Part shown: piece after piece, positions 1 to 6,475 of the stretch
Layout: each line of letters starts with the position of its first letter
Position numbering within the stretch: the first letter of the stretch is position 1
Source: Desulfobacula sp.
Lineage (GTDB): Bacteria; Desulfobacterota; Desulfobacteria; Desulfobacterales; Desulfobacteraceae
Length of the DNA stretch: 8,448 bases
Direction: 5' to 3'
NCBI GenBank assembly: GCA_023139225.1
Contig: JAGLNZ010000372.1
Span: forward strand, 1 to 8,448
Program-made: the position numbers and the translations under genes
The notes under the pieces: generated by a model
Databases searched by the model: none
What the model was told of the DNA's origin: nothing
What the model saw: only the letters and a program-made list of their open reading frames with translations

Positions 1-605
1 CTGTCCCTGTCATGCATGTAGGTGGTATGGTCATCCAGAACCGCAAGAAACTGCTGCAAAAATCCCATCATGCTCCGCATGAGAAGGGAGAAAAAAGGAT
101 TCCCGCTGAGTTCACAGACTTGATTGTGAAATTCAACATCAAAGTTGATCCGTTCTTTGACGCTTTGGGCGGACAGGCCCTGATAAACAAAATCCCCCAG
201 CTGGGCAAGCTGGGTCGGGGATGCTTCAAGGGCAGCCATCCGGGCGGCTTCCGGTTCAATAAGAATCCTGACGTCGCATAAATGTTTAATGGTCATTGAT
301 CTCATGACAATCAGGTCTGCCAGCAGGGTGGTGACCCCCTGGGAATGAAGAAGATCGCAGACAAAAGTCCCTCCACTGCTGCCCCTTCTGGCCTCAAGAT
401 ACCCCTGGGCTTTCAGCACGCTTAGTGCTTCCCGGACAAGAGCTCTTCCCACACCAAACTCTTTGGCAAGGGTTTCTTCTTTTGGAAGTGCATCCCCTGG
501 GCGGTAATGCTGAAGAAGAATATCTCTTTTTATGCGTGTGATAATCTCCTGAAATCTTGGCGGTGCAGACTTTACCTGCTTTTGTTTGTTTTTGGGCTGG
601 TCCAT
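1..605 (-). CDS. GntR-family transcriptional regulator, FCD (FadR-like) type, 3' end outside window
   Basis: Reading leftward from the ATG at 603-605, 201 residues are open up to the window edge, so the C-terminus is missing. A ribosome site (AAGGAC, 6 to 7 bases upstream) supports this start. Residues about 17-82 form a GntR winged helix: an R-D-I-L-L helix, the P-G-D-A-L-P turn, a recognition region with V-G-R-A-L-V-R-E-A-L and a wing with A-R-R-G-S-S-G-G-T-F-V. From about residue 100 an FCD ligand domain begins, with R113-x3-E117-P and D156-x3-H160, the usual first metal or acid-binding pair. The later histidines would lie outside the window. Full members are about 220 to 250 aa, so roughly 20 to 50 residues are missing. 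FCD regulators are usually repressors released by small carboxylates or acyl-CoAs. It is divergent from the oxidoreductase operon, which is therefore its likely target, as inferred from position and from the operator-like repeats in between. Confidence 0.93.
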   Translation of the reverse strand, partial: MDQPKNKQKQVKSAPPRFQEIITRIKRDILLQHYRPGDALPKEETLAKEFGVGRALVREALSVLKAQGYLEARRGSSGGTFVCDLLHSQGVTTLLADLIVMRSMTIKHLCDVRILIEPEAARMAALEASPTQLAQLGDFVYQGLSAQSVKERINFDVEFHNQVCELSGNPFFSLLMRSMMGFLQQFLAVLDDHTTYMHDRD

Positions 606-748
606 GCCGTCCTTAGTTTTTGTTTAAAAAGGCTTTTGTCAAACCTTGTGGCTTATAAAATATGCTAATAGCACAAATAATGGTTTATCACAATGCCTGA
701 TGATTTAAAAAACCTTTTTATTTTCAGTTGGTTCTATTAAATACTATT

Positions 749-763
749 AAGTATGACTTTTAA
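749..763. promoter_or_regulatory. Candidate GntR-family operator, regulator-side copy
   Basis: The 15-base string AAGTATGACTTTTAA occurs here and again at 1017-1031. Its core GT-ATG-AC fits the general GntR-family operator form GT-N(x)-AC flanked by A/T. Here the dyad is only partial: the left arm has two bases fewer than the right, giving AAGT/ACTT as the perfect inner arms. It lies about 145 bases upstream of the regulator start, so it could serve autoregulation or looping with the operon-side copy. The repeat is seen directly; its role is inferred. Confidence 0.45.
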
Positions 764-874
764 TCTGTTTTAAAGGATAATTTTAAAAAATTATGCCAGA
801 ATATGGCTATCCATGTCAATTTAGGACAAATATTGCCATAAAACTCCTCTGATAAATCAATTTTTGAATAATAA

Positions 875-890
875 GTATCAATATTAATAC
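875..890. promoter_or_regulatory. Imperfect 16-bp palindrome (possible binding site)
   Basis: GTATCAATATTAATAC reads almost the same on both strands, with one mismatched symmetric pair. It is in the middle of the divergent spacer. It could be an operator for another regulator, but palindromes this AT-rich arise easily by chance in such DNA, so the call is weak. Confidence 0.2.
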
Positions 891-986
891 GAATACTGCT
901 TGTTTTGTCAGGCCTATAAATTAATATGATAACTATTTGTTTTAATAATATTATTTGGCTAATTATGATATGATACACTTTCTTTA

Positions 987-1016
987 TTGACAATATATCT
1001 AACTTATTGATATTAA
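987..1016 (+). promoter_or_regulatory. Candidate sigma-70 promoter of the oxidoreductase/synthetase operon
   Basis: A perfect TTGACA is present at 987-992. The best -10 candidates begin 16 to 18 bases later, at 1009-1016 (GATATT, ATATTA or TATTAA, each only partly matching TATAAT). Transcription would start around 1022-1026, about 40 bases before the ATG at 1065. The -10 and start point lie inside the inverted repeat at 1013-1031, a typical arrangement for direct repression. The -35 is strong and the -10 is not. Confidence 0.5.
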
Positions 1017-1031
1017 AAGTATGACTTTTAA
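1013..1031. promoter_or_regulatory. Candidate GntR-family operator, perfect inverted repeat over the operon start
   Basis: TTAAAAGT-ATG-ACTTTTAA is a perfect 8-bp inverted repeat around a 3-base centre. The core GT-ATG-AC matches the GntR-family operator pattern. It overlaps the -10 and predicted start of the promoter with TTGACA at 987-992, and its right-hand 15 bases recur at 749-763 on the regulator side. The likely binder is the divergent FCD regulator (1-605), which would block transcription of the operon until its ligand appears. This assignment is inferred from geometry and family knowledge. Confidence 0.55.
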
Positions 1032-1064
1032 ATAAACAATTGCAGGATAAGGACAGGTATTCCA

Positions 1065-3563
1065 ATGAATCCATTCAGACAGATGTGTAGTGATAATGCC
1101 GGAGAAATAAATGTATTACAGGGAAATATTGCTTTTGCCCTGGGCTGTGTACGGGCTGGCATCCACAGCGTGGACGGCTACCCTGGAACTCCAAGTACCG
1201 AAGTTTTAGACAAGGGACTCTCTTATGCCAGAGATTTGATTGATGCTAACTGGTCTGTGAATGAAGCGGTCAGTGCAGGTGTAGGTCATGGTCATTCCCT
1301 TGCCGGCCGGGATTGTGTGGTCACCTTGAAAATTCCGGGTCTGTTTCAGGCAGCGGATGTGGTGACCAGTGCATCCCAGTTTACACAGAAAAGAGGGGCA
1401 TTAATCTATTATCTTGCCAGTGACTTTACTCCAAACTCCACCCAGCATGTCATCGATCCAAGATACATGCTCAAAAGCTGTTTTGTCCCTGTATTTGAGC
1501 CCAGAAACCACCAGGAAATGCACGAGGCTGCATCCATTGCCGTAAAAGTATCCAGAGAATACAATACTTCCATTGTTATTCTTGTCAATGGTATCCTGTG
1601 TCACAGCGAAGGATTGATTTGTCTCATGGAAAAACAAAGCCGGGACCCTGTTGAGATGGGAGATTTAAGAGAATATAACTGCCTTCCAAACCTTGCCCGC
1701 CCAAGCTATGACAAAATCCAGTCGGAACGAATGCCGGGTCTTCTAAAAATGGTGGAAAATTCCCCCCTGAACAAATGGATCCAGGGAACCGGCAAAAAAG
1801 GCGTCATCACCCACGGGGTGAACACGCTCTACATGGAAGAGTATAAAGCATTGTTTGATAAAGATATTGATATTCTGTCCCTGGGATTCACTAACCCCCT
1901 ACCCATGAATTTGATCAAGCAGTTTTGTGACAACATTCAAGGCAATGTTCATGTAATTGAGGACGGGTACAGGTTTATCCAGGCAGCCTGCCTGGAAGCA
2001 GGTTTAAATGTAAAGGGCAAGGATGTGCACAGCAATATCACCGAATGGAACCCTGCAACCATTGCCGGGTTTCTTGGAGCATCCATTGAGATTGCCGATA
2101 GTACAGCACCCCCGGTACCCCGTCCGCCATTGATCTGCGCGGGATGTCCCTATGCCCTGTTTGCAGAAGTAGTCAGCAAAATGAAAAGACGGGGAGCCCT
2201 GGACGCCGTGTTTGGTGATATCGGCTGCAATTCTCTGCTCTACTTTCTGCAGGCCCTGGATACAGGCGTTGCCATGGGGGCCAGCGAAAGCAAACGAACA
2301 GGCTATGTAGCGTCCAGGCCTGAATCAGCCGGCAGATGCATCAGTGTAATTGGTGATTCCACTGAATGCCACAGCGGCATGGATGCCACAAGAAATGCTG
2401 TTTACAGGAATTCTCCCGGCGTCAAGGTGGTTCTGGATAACGAGTGGACTGCCATGACAGGCGGCCAGAACTCTCCTGCATCCCCTGTCAATTTTCATGG
2501 TGATTCAAACAGGTTTGACCTTGTTTCTTCCCTGAAAGGTGAAGGGGCAAAGGTATTGCAAGTGGATGCCTATGACCGCAAAGCCATCCGTACAGCATTG
2601 AAAAATGCGCTAAAGGAGGCTGAAACCGGGACCTTTACCATTCTGGTTATCAAGGGAACCTGTATCCGCAGGGTGCCTAAAAGCGATTTTGGCCAGAAAC
2701 TTGTTCTTGACAAGGATCTGTGCAAAGCCTGCGCCACCTGTAATATCTGTTCCGGCCTTGATATGGATGAGAACAATCAGCCGGTGTGGAATAATTTGTG
2801 CACAGGTTGTGTTTCCAAAACCCCGGCCTGTCTTCAAATGTGTCCGGCAGGGGCCATTGGGATTGCACAAGAAGAAAATAAAACTGAGAACCGGGAACAA
2901 AGCGTTATACTGGATAAGGCTCCAAAAATTATTAAGATCCCGACCCTTAATAAATCAGACCGGCCGTTTCGCCTTTCCCTTGCCATCCGGGGGGTGGGCG
3001 GACAAGGAAACCTTTTTTTCGGCAAGGTCCTTGCCCGGATGGCATTTTTAGCCGGATATGACAGTGAAAACATTATTAAAGGAGAAACCCACGGCATGGC
3101 CCAGATGGGCGGCCCTGTGATCAGCACCTTTGGATGCGGGCAGGTATTTAGCCCCAACCTTACTCCCGGTTCTGCAGACTGTCTGATTGTCATGGAAAAA
3201 AGCGAAGTGCTCAGACCGGGCTTTCTCTCTTCTCTTAAACCCGGCGGCGTGATACTTATGGCAGATACAACAATCGCACCCCAGGGTCTTGCCCAAGGCG
3301 TATATCCCGAAGACGAGGTAATCCAGCAGCAGCTTACCGGATTTAAAGTCATTATGATCAATGTATTAAAAATTGCTCTGGAATTTGGGGATACCACCGG
3401 CAGGAGCGCAAATGTGGTCATGCTCGGTGCCTTAAGCGCTCTTGAACCGTTCAAAACAATCCCAAAACCATTCTGGCTTCAGGCATTGCAGAATGTCAGT
3501 TCGAAACCAGCCGTCTGGGACAGCAATTTTACAGCATTCAATGCCGGGACAAATTTGATATAA
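1065..3563 (+). CDS. iorAB: Fused indolepyruvate:ferredoxin oxidoreductase-like protein (TPP alpha + ferredoxin-like + gamma domains)
   Basis: This 832-aa protein is predicted to oxidise an aryl or similar 2-oxoacid with CoA to acyl-CoA, CO2 and reduced ferredoxin in the cytoplasm. Residues about 17-190 are the pyrimidine-binding domain: G-N-x-A-x-A-L-G, the G-Y-P-G-T-P-S-T-E turn and E67 in N-E-A-V, the expected catalytic glutamate. About 250-345 is the linker domain. About 355-535 is the TPP pyrophosphate domain: G-D-I-G-C, M-G-A-S, G430-D431-S-T ending at N459 and A-M-T-G-G-Q. Residues 553-593 carry eight cysteines suited to two Fe-S clusters. Residues 635-815 form the gamma domain, with G-V-G-G-Q-G at 643-648 and K-G-E-T-H-G-M-A-Q-M-G-G-P. 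Archaeal IOR has these as separate IorA and IorB chains; here they form one chain. The common IorA C-P-G-C-P-H motif reads C-A-G-C-P-Y (358-363), suggesting a divergent subgroup. AGGA/AGG sequences lie 7 to 12 bases before the ATG. The second operon gene starts 26 bases after its stop. The substrate (indole-, phenyl- or hydroxyphenylpyruvate, or a branched oxoacid) is not settled. Confidence 0.9.
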   Translation: MNPFRQMCSDNAGEINVLQGNIAFALGCVRAGIHSVDGYPGTPSTEVLDKGLSYARDLIDANWSVNEAVSAGVGHGHSLAGRDCVVTLKIPGLFQAADVVTSASQFTQKRGALIYYLASDFTPNSTQHVIDPRYMLKSCFVPVFEPRNHQEMHEAASIAVKVSREYNTSIVILVNGILCHSEGLICLMEKQSRDPVEMGDLREYNCLPNLARPSYDKIQSERMPGLLKMVENSPLNKWIQGTGKKGVITHGVNTLYMEEYKALFDKDIDILSLGFTNPLPMNLIKQFCDNIQGNVHVIEDGYRFIQAACLEAGLNVKGKDVHSNITEWNPATIAGFLGASIEIADSTAPPVPRPPLICAGCPYALFAEVVSKMKRRGALDAVFGDIGCNSLLYFLQALDTGVAMGASESKRTGYVASRPESAGRCISVIGDSTECHSGMDATRNAVYRNSPGVKVVLDNEWTAMTGGQNSPASPVNFHGDSNRFDLVSSLKGEGAKVLQVDAYDRKAIRTALKNALKEAETGTFTILVIKGTCIRRVPKSDFGQKLVLDKDLCKACATCNICSGLDMDENNQPVWNNLCTGCVSKTPACLQMCPAGAIGIAQEENKTENREQSVILDKAPKIIKIPTLNKSDRPFRLSLAIRGVGGQGNLFFGKVLARMAFLAGYDSENIIKGETHGMAQMGGPVISTFGCGQVFSPNLTPGSADCLIVMEKSEVLRPGFLSSLKPGGVILMADTTIAPQGLAQGVYPEDEVIQQQLTGFKVIMINVLKIALEFGDTTGRSANVVMLGALSALEPFKTIPKPFWLQALQNVSSKPAVWDSNFTAFNAGTNLI

Positions 3564-3589
3564 ACGCCGAAGAAAGGAAGATAAAAATA

Positions 3590-6007
3590 ATGGATTTTCC
3601 AATAGATTATAACAGTATAACCCATATGCTCACAGCAGCACAGGAAGAAGGCCGGGGGTTTTTATATGAATATGAGGTCTATTCCCTTCTTGCAAGGTCC
3701 GGAGCTGAAACACCCCCAAAGTGCAATTTTATTCCCAGGGGCTCCCGACCTTCGGATGAAACATTAAATGCCCTGCCCGGAGAAAAAACCGTGCTCAAGA
3801 TCGTATCGCCTACCATTATCCATAAAACAGAGGTGGGCGGTGTAAGAATTGTTAAAAAAGAAACCAATCGTATTCGCTCTGCCGTACGCCGGATGTTCTA
3901 CGAAGTGCCGGAAAATTACGCAGCCTGGATCGAACGTCATCCTGAATCGGCACCGGAACCTTATAAGGGGCTTTCAGGTGAGGCCCTGATCGCTGCCATC
4001 AGCAGGGATGTAAAGGGCATTCTTCAGGTCCAGTTCATGCCGCCGGATTCCAATGCCTTTGGCAACGAATTGATTGTGGGGTTGCGCCACACAAGGGAAT
4101 TCGGCACCATTATCAGTGCGGGCCTGGGCGGAACAGATACTGAACTTTATGCAAAACGTTTTAGAAAAGGCCAGGCCATTGTGGCGGCATCCGTGGTCAT
4201 GAATGACGGCCAGACTTTTTTCCAGCTCTTTAAGCAGACTATTTCTTATCGGAAACTGGCAGGCCTGACGCGGGGACAGCGCCGCATTGTAACCGATGAA
4301 CAGCTCATTGAATGCTTTGAATCCTTTATCCGCATGGGCAACCACTATTCCCAGGCCAACCCCAAAGCCCCCTTTGTTATTGAGGAACTTGAAATCAATC
4401 CCTTTGCTTTTTGTGATTACCTCATGGTGCCCCTGGACGGCATGTGCCGTTTTTGTAAGCCGCAAAAGGTTGCTGAAAAAAGGCCTGTGGGAAAAATCGA
4501 CAAACTTTTGCACCCGAAATCCATAGGGATTATCGGGGTTTCCGCAACCCGGAAGAATTTTGGAAGGATTATCCTGGATAATATTCTGGCCGAAGGATTT
4601 AGAAAAGAACATACCATCATTTTCAGGGAAGGCACTAAAGAGATCGATAAGGTTCGATGTCTGCCAAATCTTGAGGCCTTAAAGCTTGAAGAAAACAAGA
4701 AACTGGACCTTTTTATCGTTGCAGTTGGAGCAGCCCAGGTACCCGAGCTTGTTGACGACCTCATCCGCCTTGACGCGGCCCACGCCATTATGCTCATCCC
4801 CGGCGGAATGGGAGAGACCCATGACAGCAGGGAACGCGCCCAAAACGTTATGGAAAAAATCGACCGGGCCCATGGCGCTCATGACGGCGGTCCTGTCTTT
4901 CTTGGTGCCAACTGCATGGGCGTTATTTCAAAGCCCGGAGGTTACGATACCTGGTTCATCCCTGAACAAAAACTGCCGAAAGTCAGAGATTTAAATTTTC
5001 ACAGGGCAGCCCTGATCAGCCAGAGCGGGGCCTTCATGCTCCACCGTAGCCACCAGTGCCCTCAAATGAGGCCGGCCTATATGATTTCCATGGGTAACCA
5101 GACAGATCTGACTTTAGGGGATATGGTGCATTATTTTAAGACATCCGACACTATTGATGTCATTGCCGTGTATGCCGAAGGATTTAACAACCTTGACGGG
5201 CTTGAGTTCTGCAAGGCTGTCAGAAAAGCGGTTCTTTTTGGAAAAGAAGTTGTATTCTATAAAGCCGGCCGTACCCTTGAAGGCAAAGCCGCCACTTCCA
5301 GCCACACTGCATCTCTTGCCGGGGACTACATGGTCTGCGAAAGCTGTGTCCGTCAAGCCGGGGCCATTGTTGCCAGAACATTTTCAGAGTTTCAGGAACT
5401 TTTAGTCCTTTCCGAAATTTTAAGCAAAAAAAAGATCAAGGGTAACCGTCTGGCCGCCGTCAGCGGTGCAGGCTTTGAAGCCGTGGGTATGGCTGATTCC
5501 ATACAATCCGATGATTTTCACATGGAGCTTGCAACGTTTGAAGATCGCACCGGGGAAAAGGTGGCTGATATTTTAAAAGAAAAAAGACTGGATGCCTTTG
5601 TCACACTTTCCAATCCCCTGGATATCAATCCGGCGGCTGATGATGATACCCATGCACAGATCACAAGGATCCTATCCGAGGATAGAGGTGTTGATGCTGT
5701 TGTTGTAAGCCTTGATCCCCTGTCACCAGCCATGAAAACCCTGGATAACACCAAGGTTGCAGGTTTTGATATGCATCATGAAAAAAGTATTAAAAACCAG
5801 ATGATTGAACTTGCCGATACCTGTGATATCCCCATTGTAACGGTAGTTGACGGCGGCCGCCTCTATGATCCATTGCGGGATGCCCTCATCGAAAACAATG
5901 TCCCGGTATTCACGGTGTGCGACAAGGCCATTGCCGCTCTTTCATTATACGTCCAGGGCCGGTTGAATGCTGACGCCATCCGCAGCAGTGAAGGATTTGA
6001 GGGTTAA
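3590..6007 (+). CDS. ADP-forming acyl-CoA synthetase (acyl-CoA + ADP + Pi = acid + ATP + CoA), ATP-grasp domain first
   Basis: This 805-aa cytosolic enzyme belongs to the NDP-forming acyl-CoA synthetase/succinyl-CoA ligase superfamily. Residues about 10-285 are the ATP-grasp (beta) part: K-I-V-S-P-T-I-I-H78-K-T-E-V-G-G-V, a G-L-G-G-T strand and E-E-L-E-I-N-P near 265-271. Residues about 303-400 are a Rossmann CoA-binding domain beginning L-L-H-P-K-S-I-G-I-I-G-V-S. Residues about 470-615 are a ligase domain with S-Q-S-G-A-F and the phosphohistidine loop S-S-H572-T-A-S-L-A-G-D. Residues about 620-790 are the C-terminal ligase domain. H572 corresponds by motif to the phosphohistidine of the alpha subunit, and H78 to the second active-site histidine reported for the beta subunit of Pyrococcus acetyl-CoA synthetase. 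The order beta-then-alpha is the reverse of most fused relatives. An AAAGGAAG ribosome site precedes the ATG. Directly behind an acyl-CoA-producing oxidoreductase, it probably makes ATP from the product, though the reaction is reversible. No GNAT (protein acetyltransferase) domain is attached. Confidence 0.9.
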   Translation: MDFPIDYNSITHMLTAAQEEGRGFLYEYEVYSLLARSGAETPPKCNFIPRGSRPSDETLNALPGEKTVLKIVSPTIIHKTEVGGVRIVKKETNRIRSAVRRMFYEVPENYAAWIERHPESAPEPYKGLSGEALIAAISRDVKGILQVQFMPPDSNAFGNELIVGLRHTREFGTIISAGLGGTDTELYAKRFRKGQAIVAASVVMNDGQTFFQLFKQTISYRKLAGLTRGQRRIVTDEQLIECFESFIRMGNHYSQANPKAPFVIEELEINPFAFCDYLMVPLDGMCRFCKPQKVAEKRPVGKIDKLLHPKSIGIIGVSATRKNFGRIILDNILAEGFRKEHTIIFREGTKEIDKVRCLPNLEALKLEENKKLDLFIVAVGAAQVPELVDDLIRLDAAHAIMLIPGGMGETHDSRERAQNVMEKIDRAHGAHDGGPVFLGANCMGVISKPGGYDTWFIPEQKLPKVRDLNFHRAALISQSGAFMLHRSHQCPQMRPAYMISMGNQTDLTLGDMVHYFKTSDTIDVIAVYAEGFNNLDGLEFCKAVRKAVLFGKEVVFYKAGRTLEGKAATSSHTASLAGDYMVCESCVRQAGAIVARTFSEFQELLVLSEILSKKKIKGNRLAAVSGAGFEAVGMADSIQSDDFHMELATFEDRTGEKVADILKEKRLDAFVTLSNPLDINPAADDDTHAQITRILSEDRGVDAVVVSLDPLSPAMKTLDNTKVAGFDMHHEKSIKNQMIELADTCDIPIVTVVDGGRLYDPLRDALIENNVPVFTVCDKAIAALSLYVQGRLNADAIRSSEGFEG

Positions 6008-6009
6008 GA

Positions 6010-6023
6010 AATAAATATTTATT
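6010..6023. repeat. 14-bp perfect palindrome between convergent genes
   Basis: AATAAATATTTATT spans the 11-base gap between the convergent synthetase and thioesterase genes and overlaps the thioesterase stop codon. It contains no G or C and has no clear T tract beyond it, so it is at most a weak bidirectional transcription end. No better terminator for either operon was found at this junction. Confidence 0.3.
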
Positions 6024-6444
6024 CGGGCACAAACCATTCATTTTTTCGATATGCCTGATCCTGGCTTTTTGCTATGAGTTCGCCGGTATTTTCATTGTAT
6101 ATTTTAATAGTATACAATGATGTTCGCTTGCCGTTATGTTCCTCTTTGGCCTCTGCAACCAGATGATCTCCCGGATAACTGGGTTTTAAAAAACAGATAC
6201 TCACGTTCAGGGCAACGGCAACTTTCCCGTGGGAATTGCATGCGGCTGCAAAAGCCATGTCGCTGATGGAAAAAATAACCCCGCCATGGGTTGTGCCGTG
6301 AAAATTGGTCATATTATCATTAATAGTAAGGGACACCCGGCTGTGTCCGGGTTTAATGATTGTTACTTTTGCCCCAAGATGCCTGGCAAACATATCTTTT
6401 TGAATGTGCTCATTTATCAATTGCTGATGATTCTTATCATCCAT
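6019..6444 (-). CDS. PaaI-type hotdog-fold acyl-CoA thioesterase
   Basis: This 141-aa cytosolic protein, normal length for the family, is predicted to hydrolyse aryl- or other acyl-CoA thioesters to the acid and CoA. It shows the PaaI pattern throughout: F-A-R-H-L-G-A near 19-25, N47-F-H-G-T-T-H-G-G-V-I-F-S-I-S-D62 holding the active-site segment, A-F-A-A-A-C-N-S-H-G, then F-L-K-P and G-D-x-L-V-A-E-A. D62 matches the catalytic acid of PaaI by motif and N47 lies at the usual asparagine position. A GGAGAGGAC ribosome site three bases before the ATG fixes the start. It is the downstream member of a leftward pair, 31 bases after the transporter stop, and converges on the acyl-CoA operon. PaaI proteins act on phenylacetyl-CoA and ring-hydroxylated forms, so it may release CoA from stalled products of the neighbouring operon. 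That link is inferred from context. Confidence 0.87.
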   Translation of the reverse strand: MDDKNHQQLINEHIQKDMFARHLGAKVTIIKPGHSRVSLTINDNMTNFHGTTHGGVIFSISDMAFAAACNSHGKVAVALNVSICFLKPSYPGDHLVAEAKEEHNGKRTSLYTIKIYNENTGELIAKSQDQAYRKNEWFVPE

Positions 6445-6475
6445 GTTGTCCTCTCCAATATTGAGTCCATACGTC

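Larger units (their letters stand above)
606..1064. other. AT-rich divergent intergenic control region, no gene seen
   Basis: This 459-base spacer separates the leftward regulator from the rightward operon. It is strikingly AT-rich compared with the flanking genes. No reading frame in it has convincing coding character or a ribosome site, and no RNA gene fold was recognised. It holds a candidate promoter for the operon near 987-1016, a perfect inverted repeat at 1013-1031, a second copy of part of that element at 749-763 and an imperfect palindrome at 875-890. No strong promoter for the regulator could be picked out on the minus strand. A TTGTGA/TATTAG pair between about 660 and 692 is only a weak possibility. 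Confidence 0.7.

Noticed and set aside
12..281. Plus-strand open frame at the left end
   Set aside because: It is antisense to the GntR/FCD regulator, whose minus-strand translation has clear winged-helix and FCD motifs.
956..1045. Possible sigma-54 promoter (TGGC at 956-959, TTGCA at 1040-1044)
   Set aside because: The two boxes are not at the required GG-N10-GC spacing, while a perfect TTGACA lies between them.
760..1074. 104-codon minus-strand open frame in the divergent spacer
   Set aside because: Its Ile/Lys/Asn/Leu-rich translation simply reflects AT-rich DNA, it has no ribosome site, it starts inside the oxidoreductase gene and it resembles no family.
2834..3454. 206-codon minus-strand open frame inside the oxidoreductase gene
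   Set aside because: It lies wholly opposite the clearly conserved gamma domain and shows no protein family features; a shadow frame.
3974..4612. 212-codon minus-strand open frame inside the synthetase gene
   Set aside because: It lies opposite the conserved ATP-grasp and CoA-binding coding sequence, with no ribosome site or family motif; a shadow frame.
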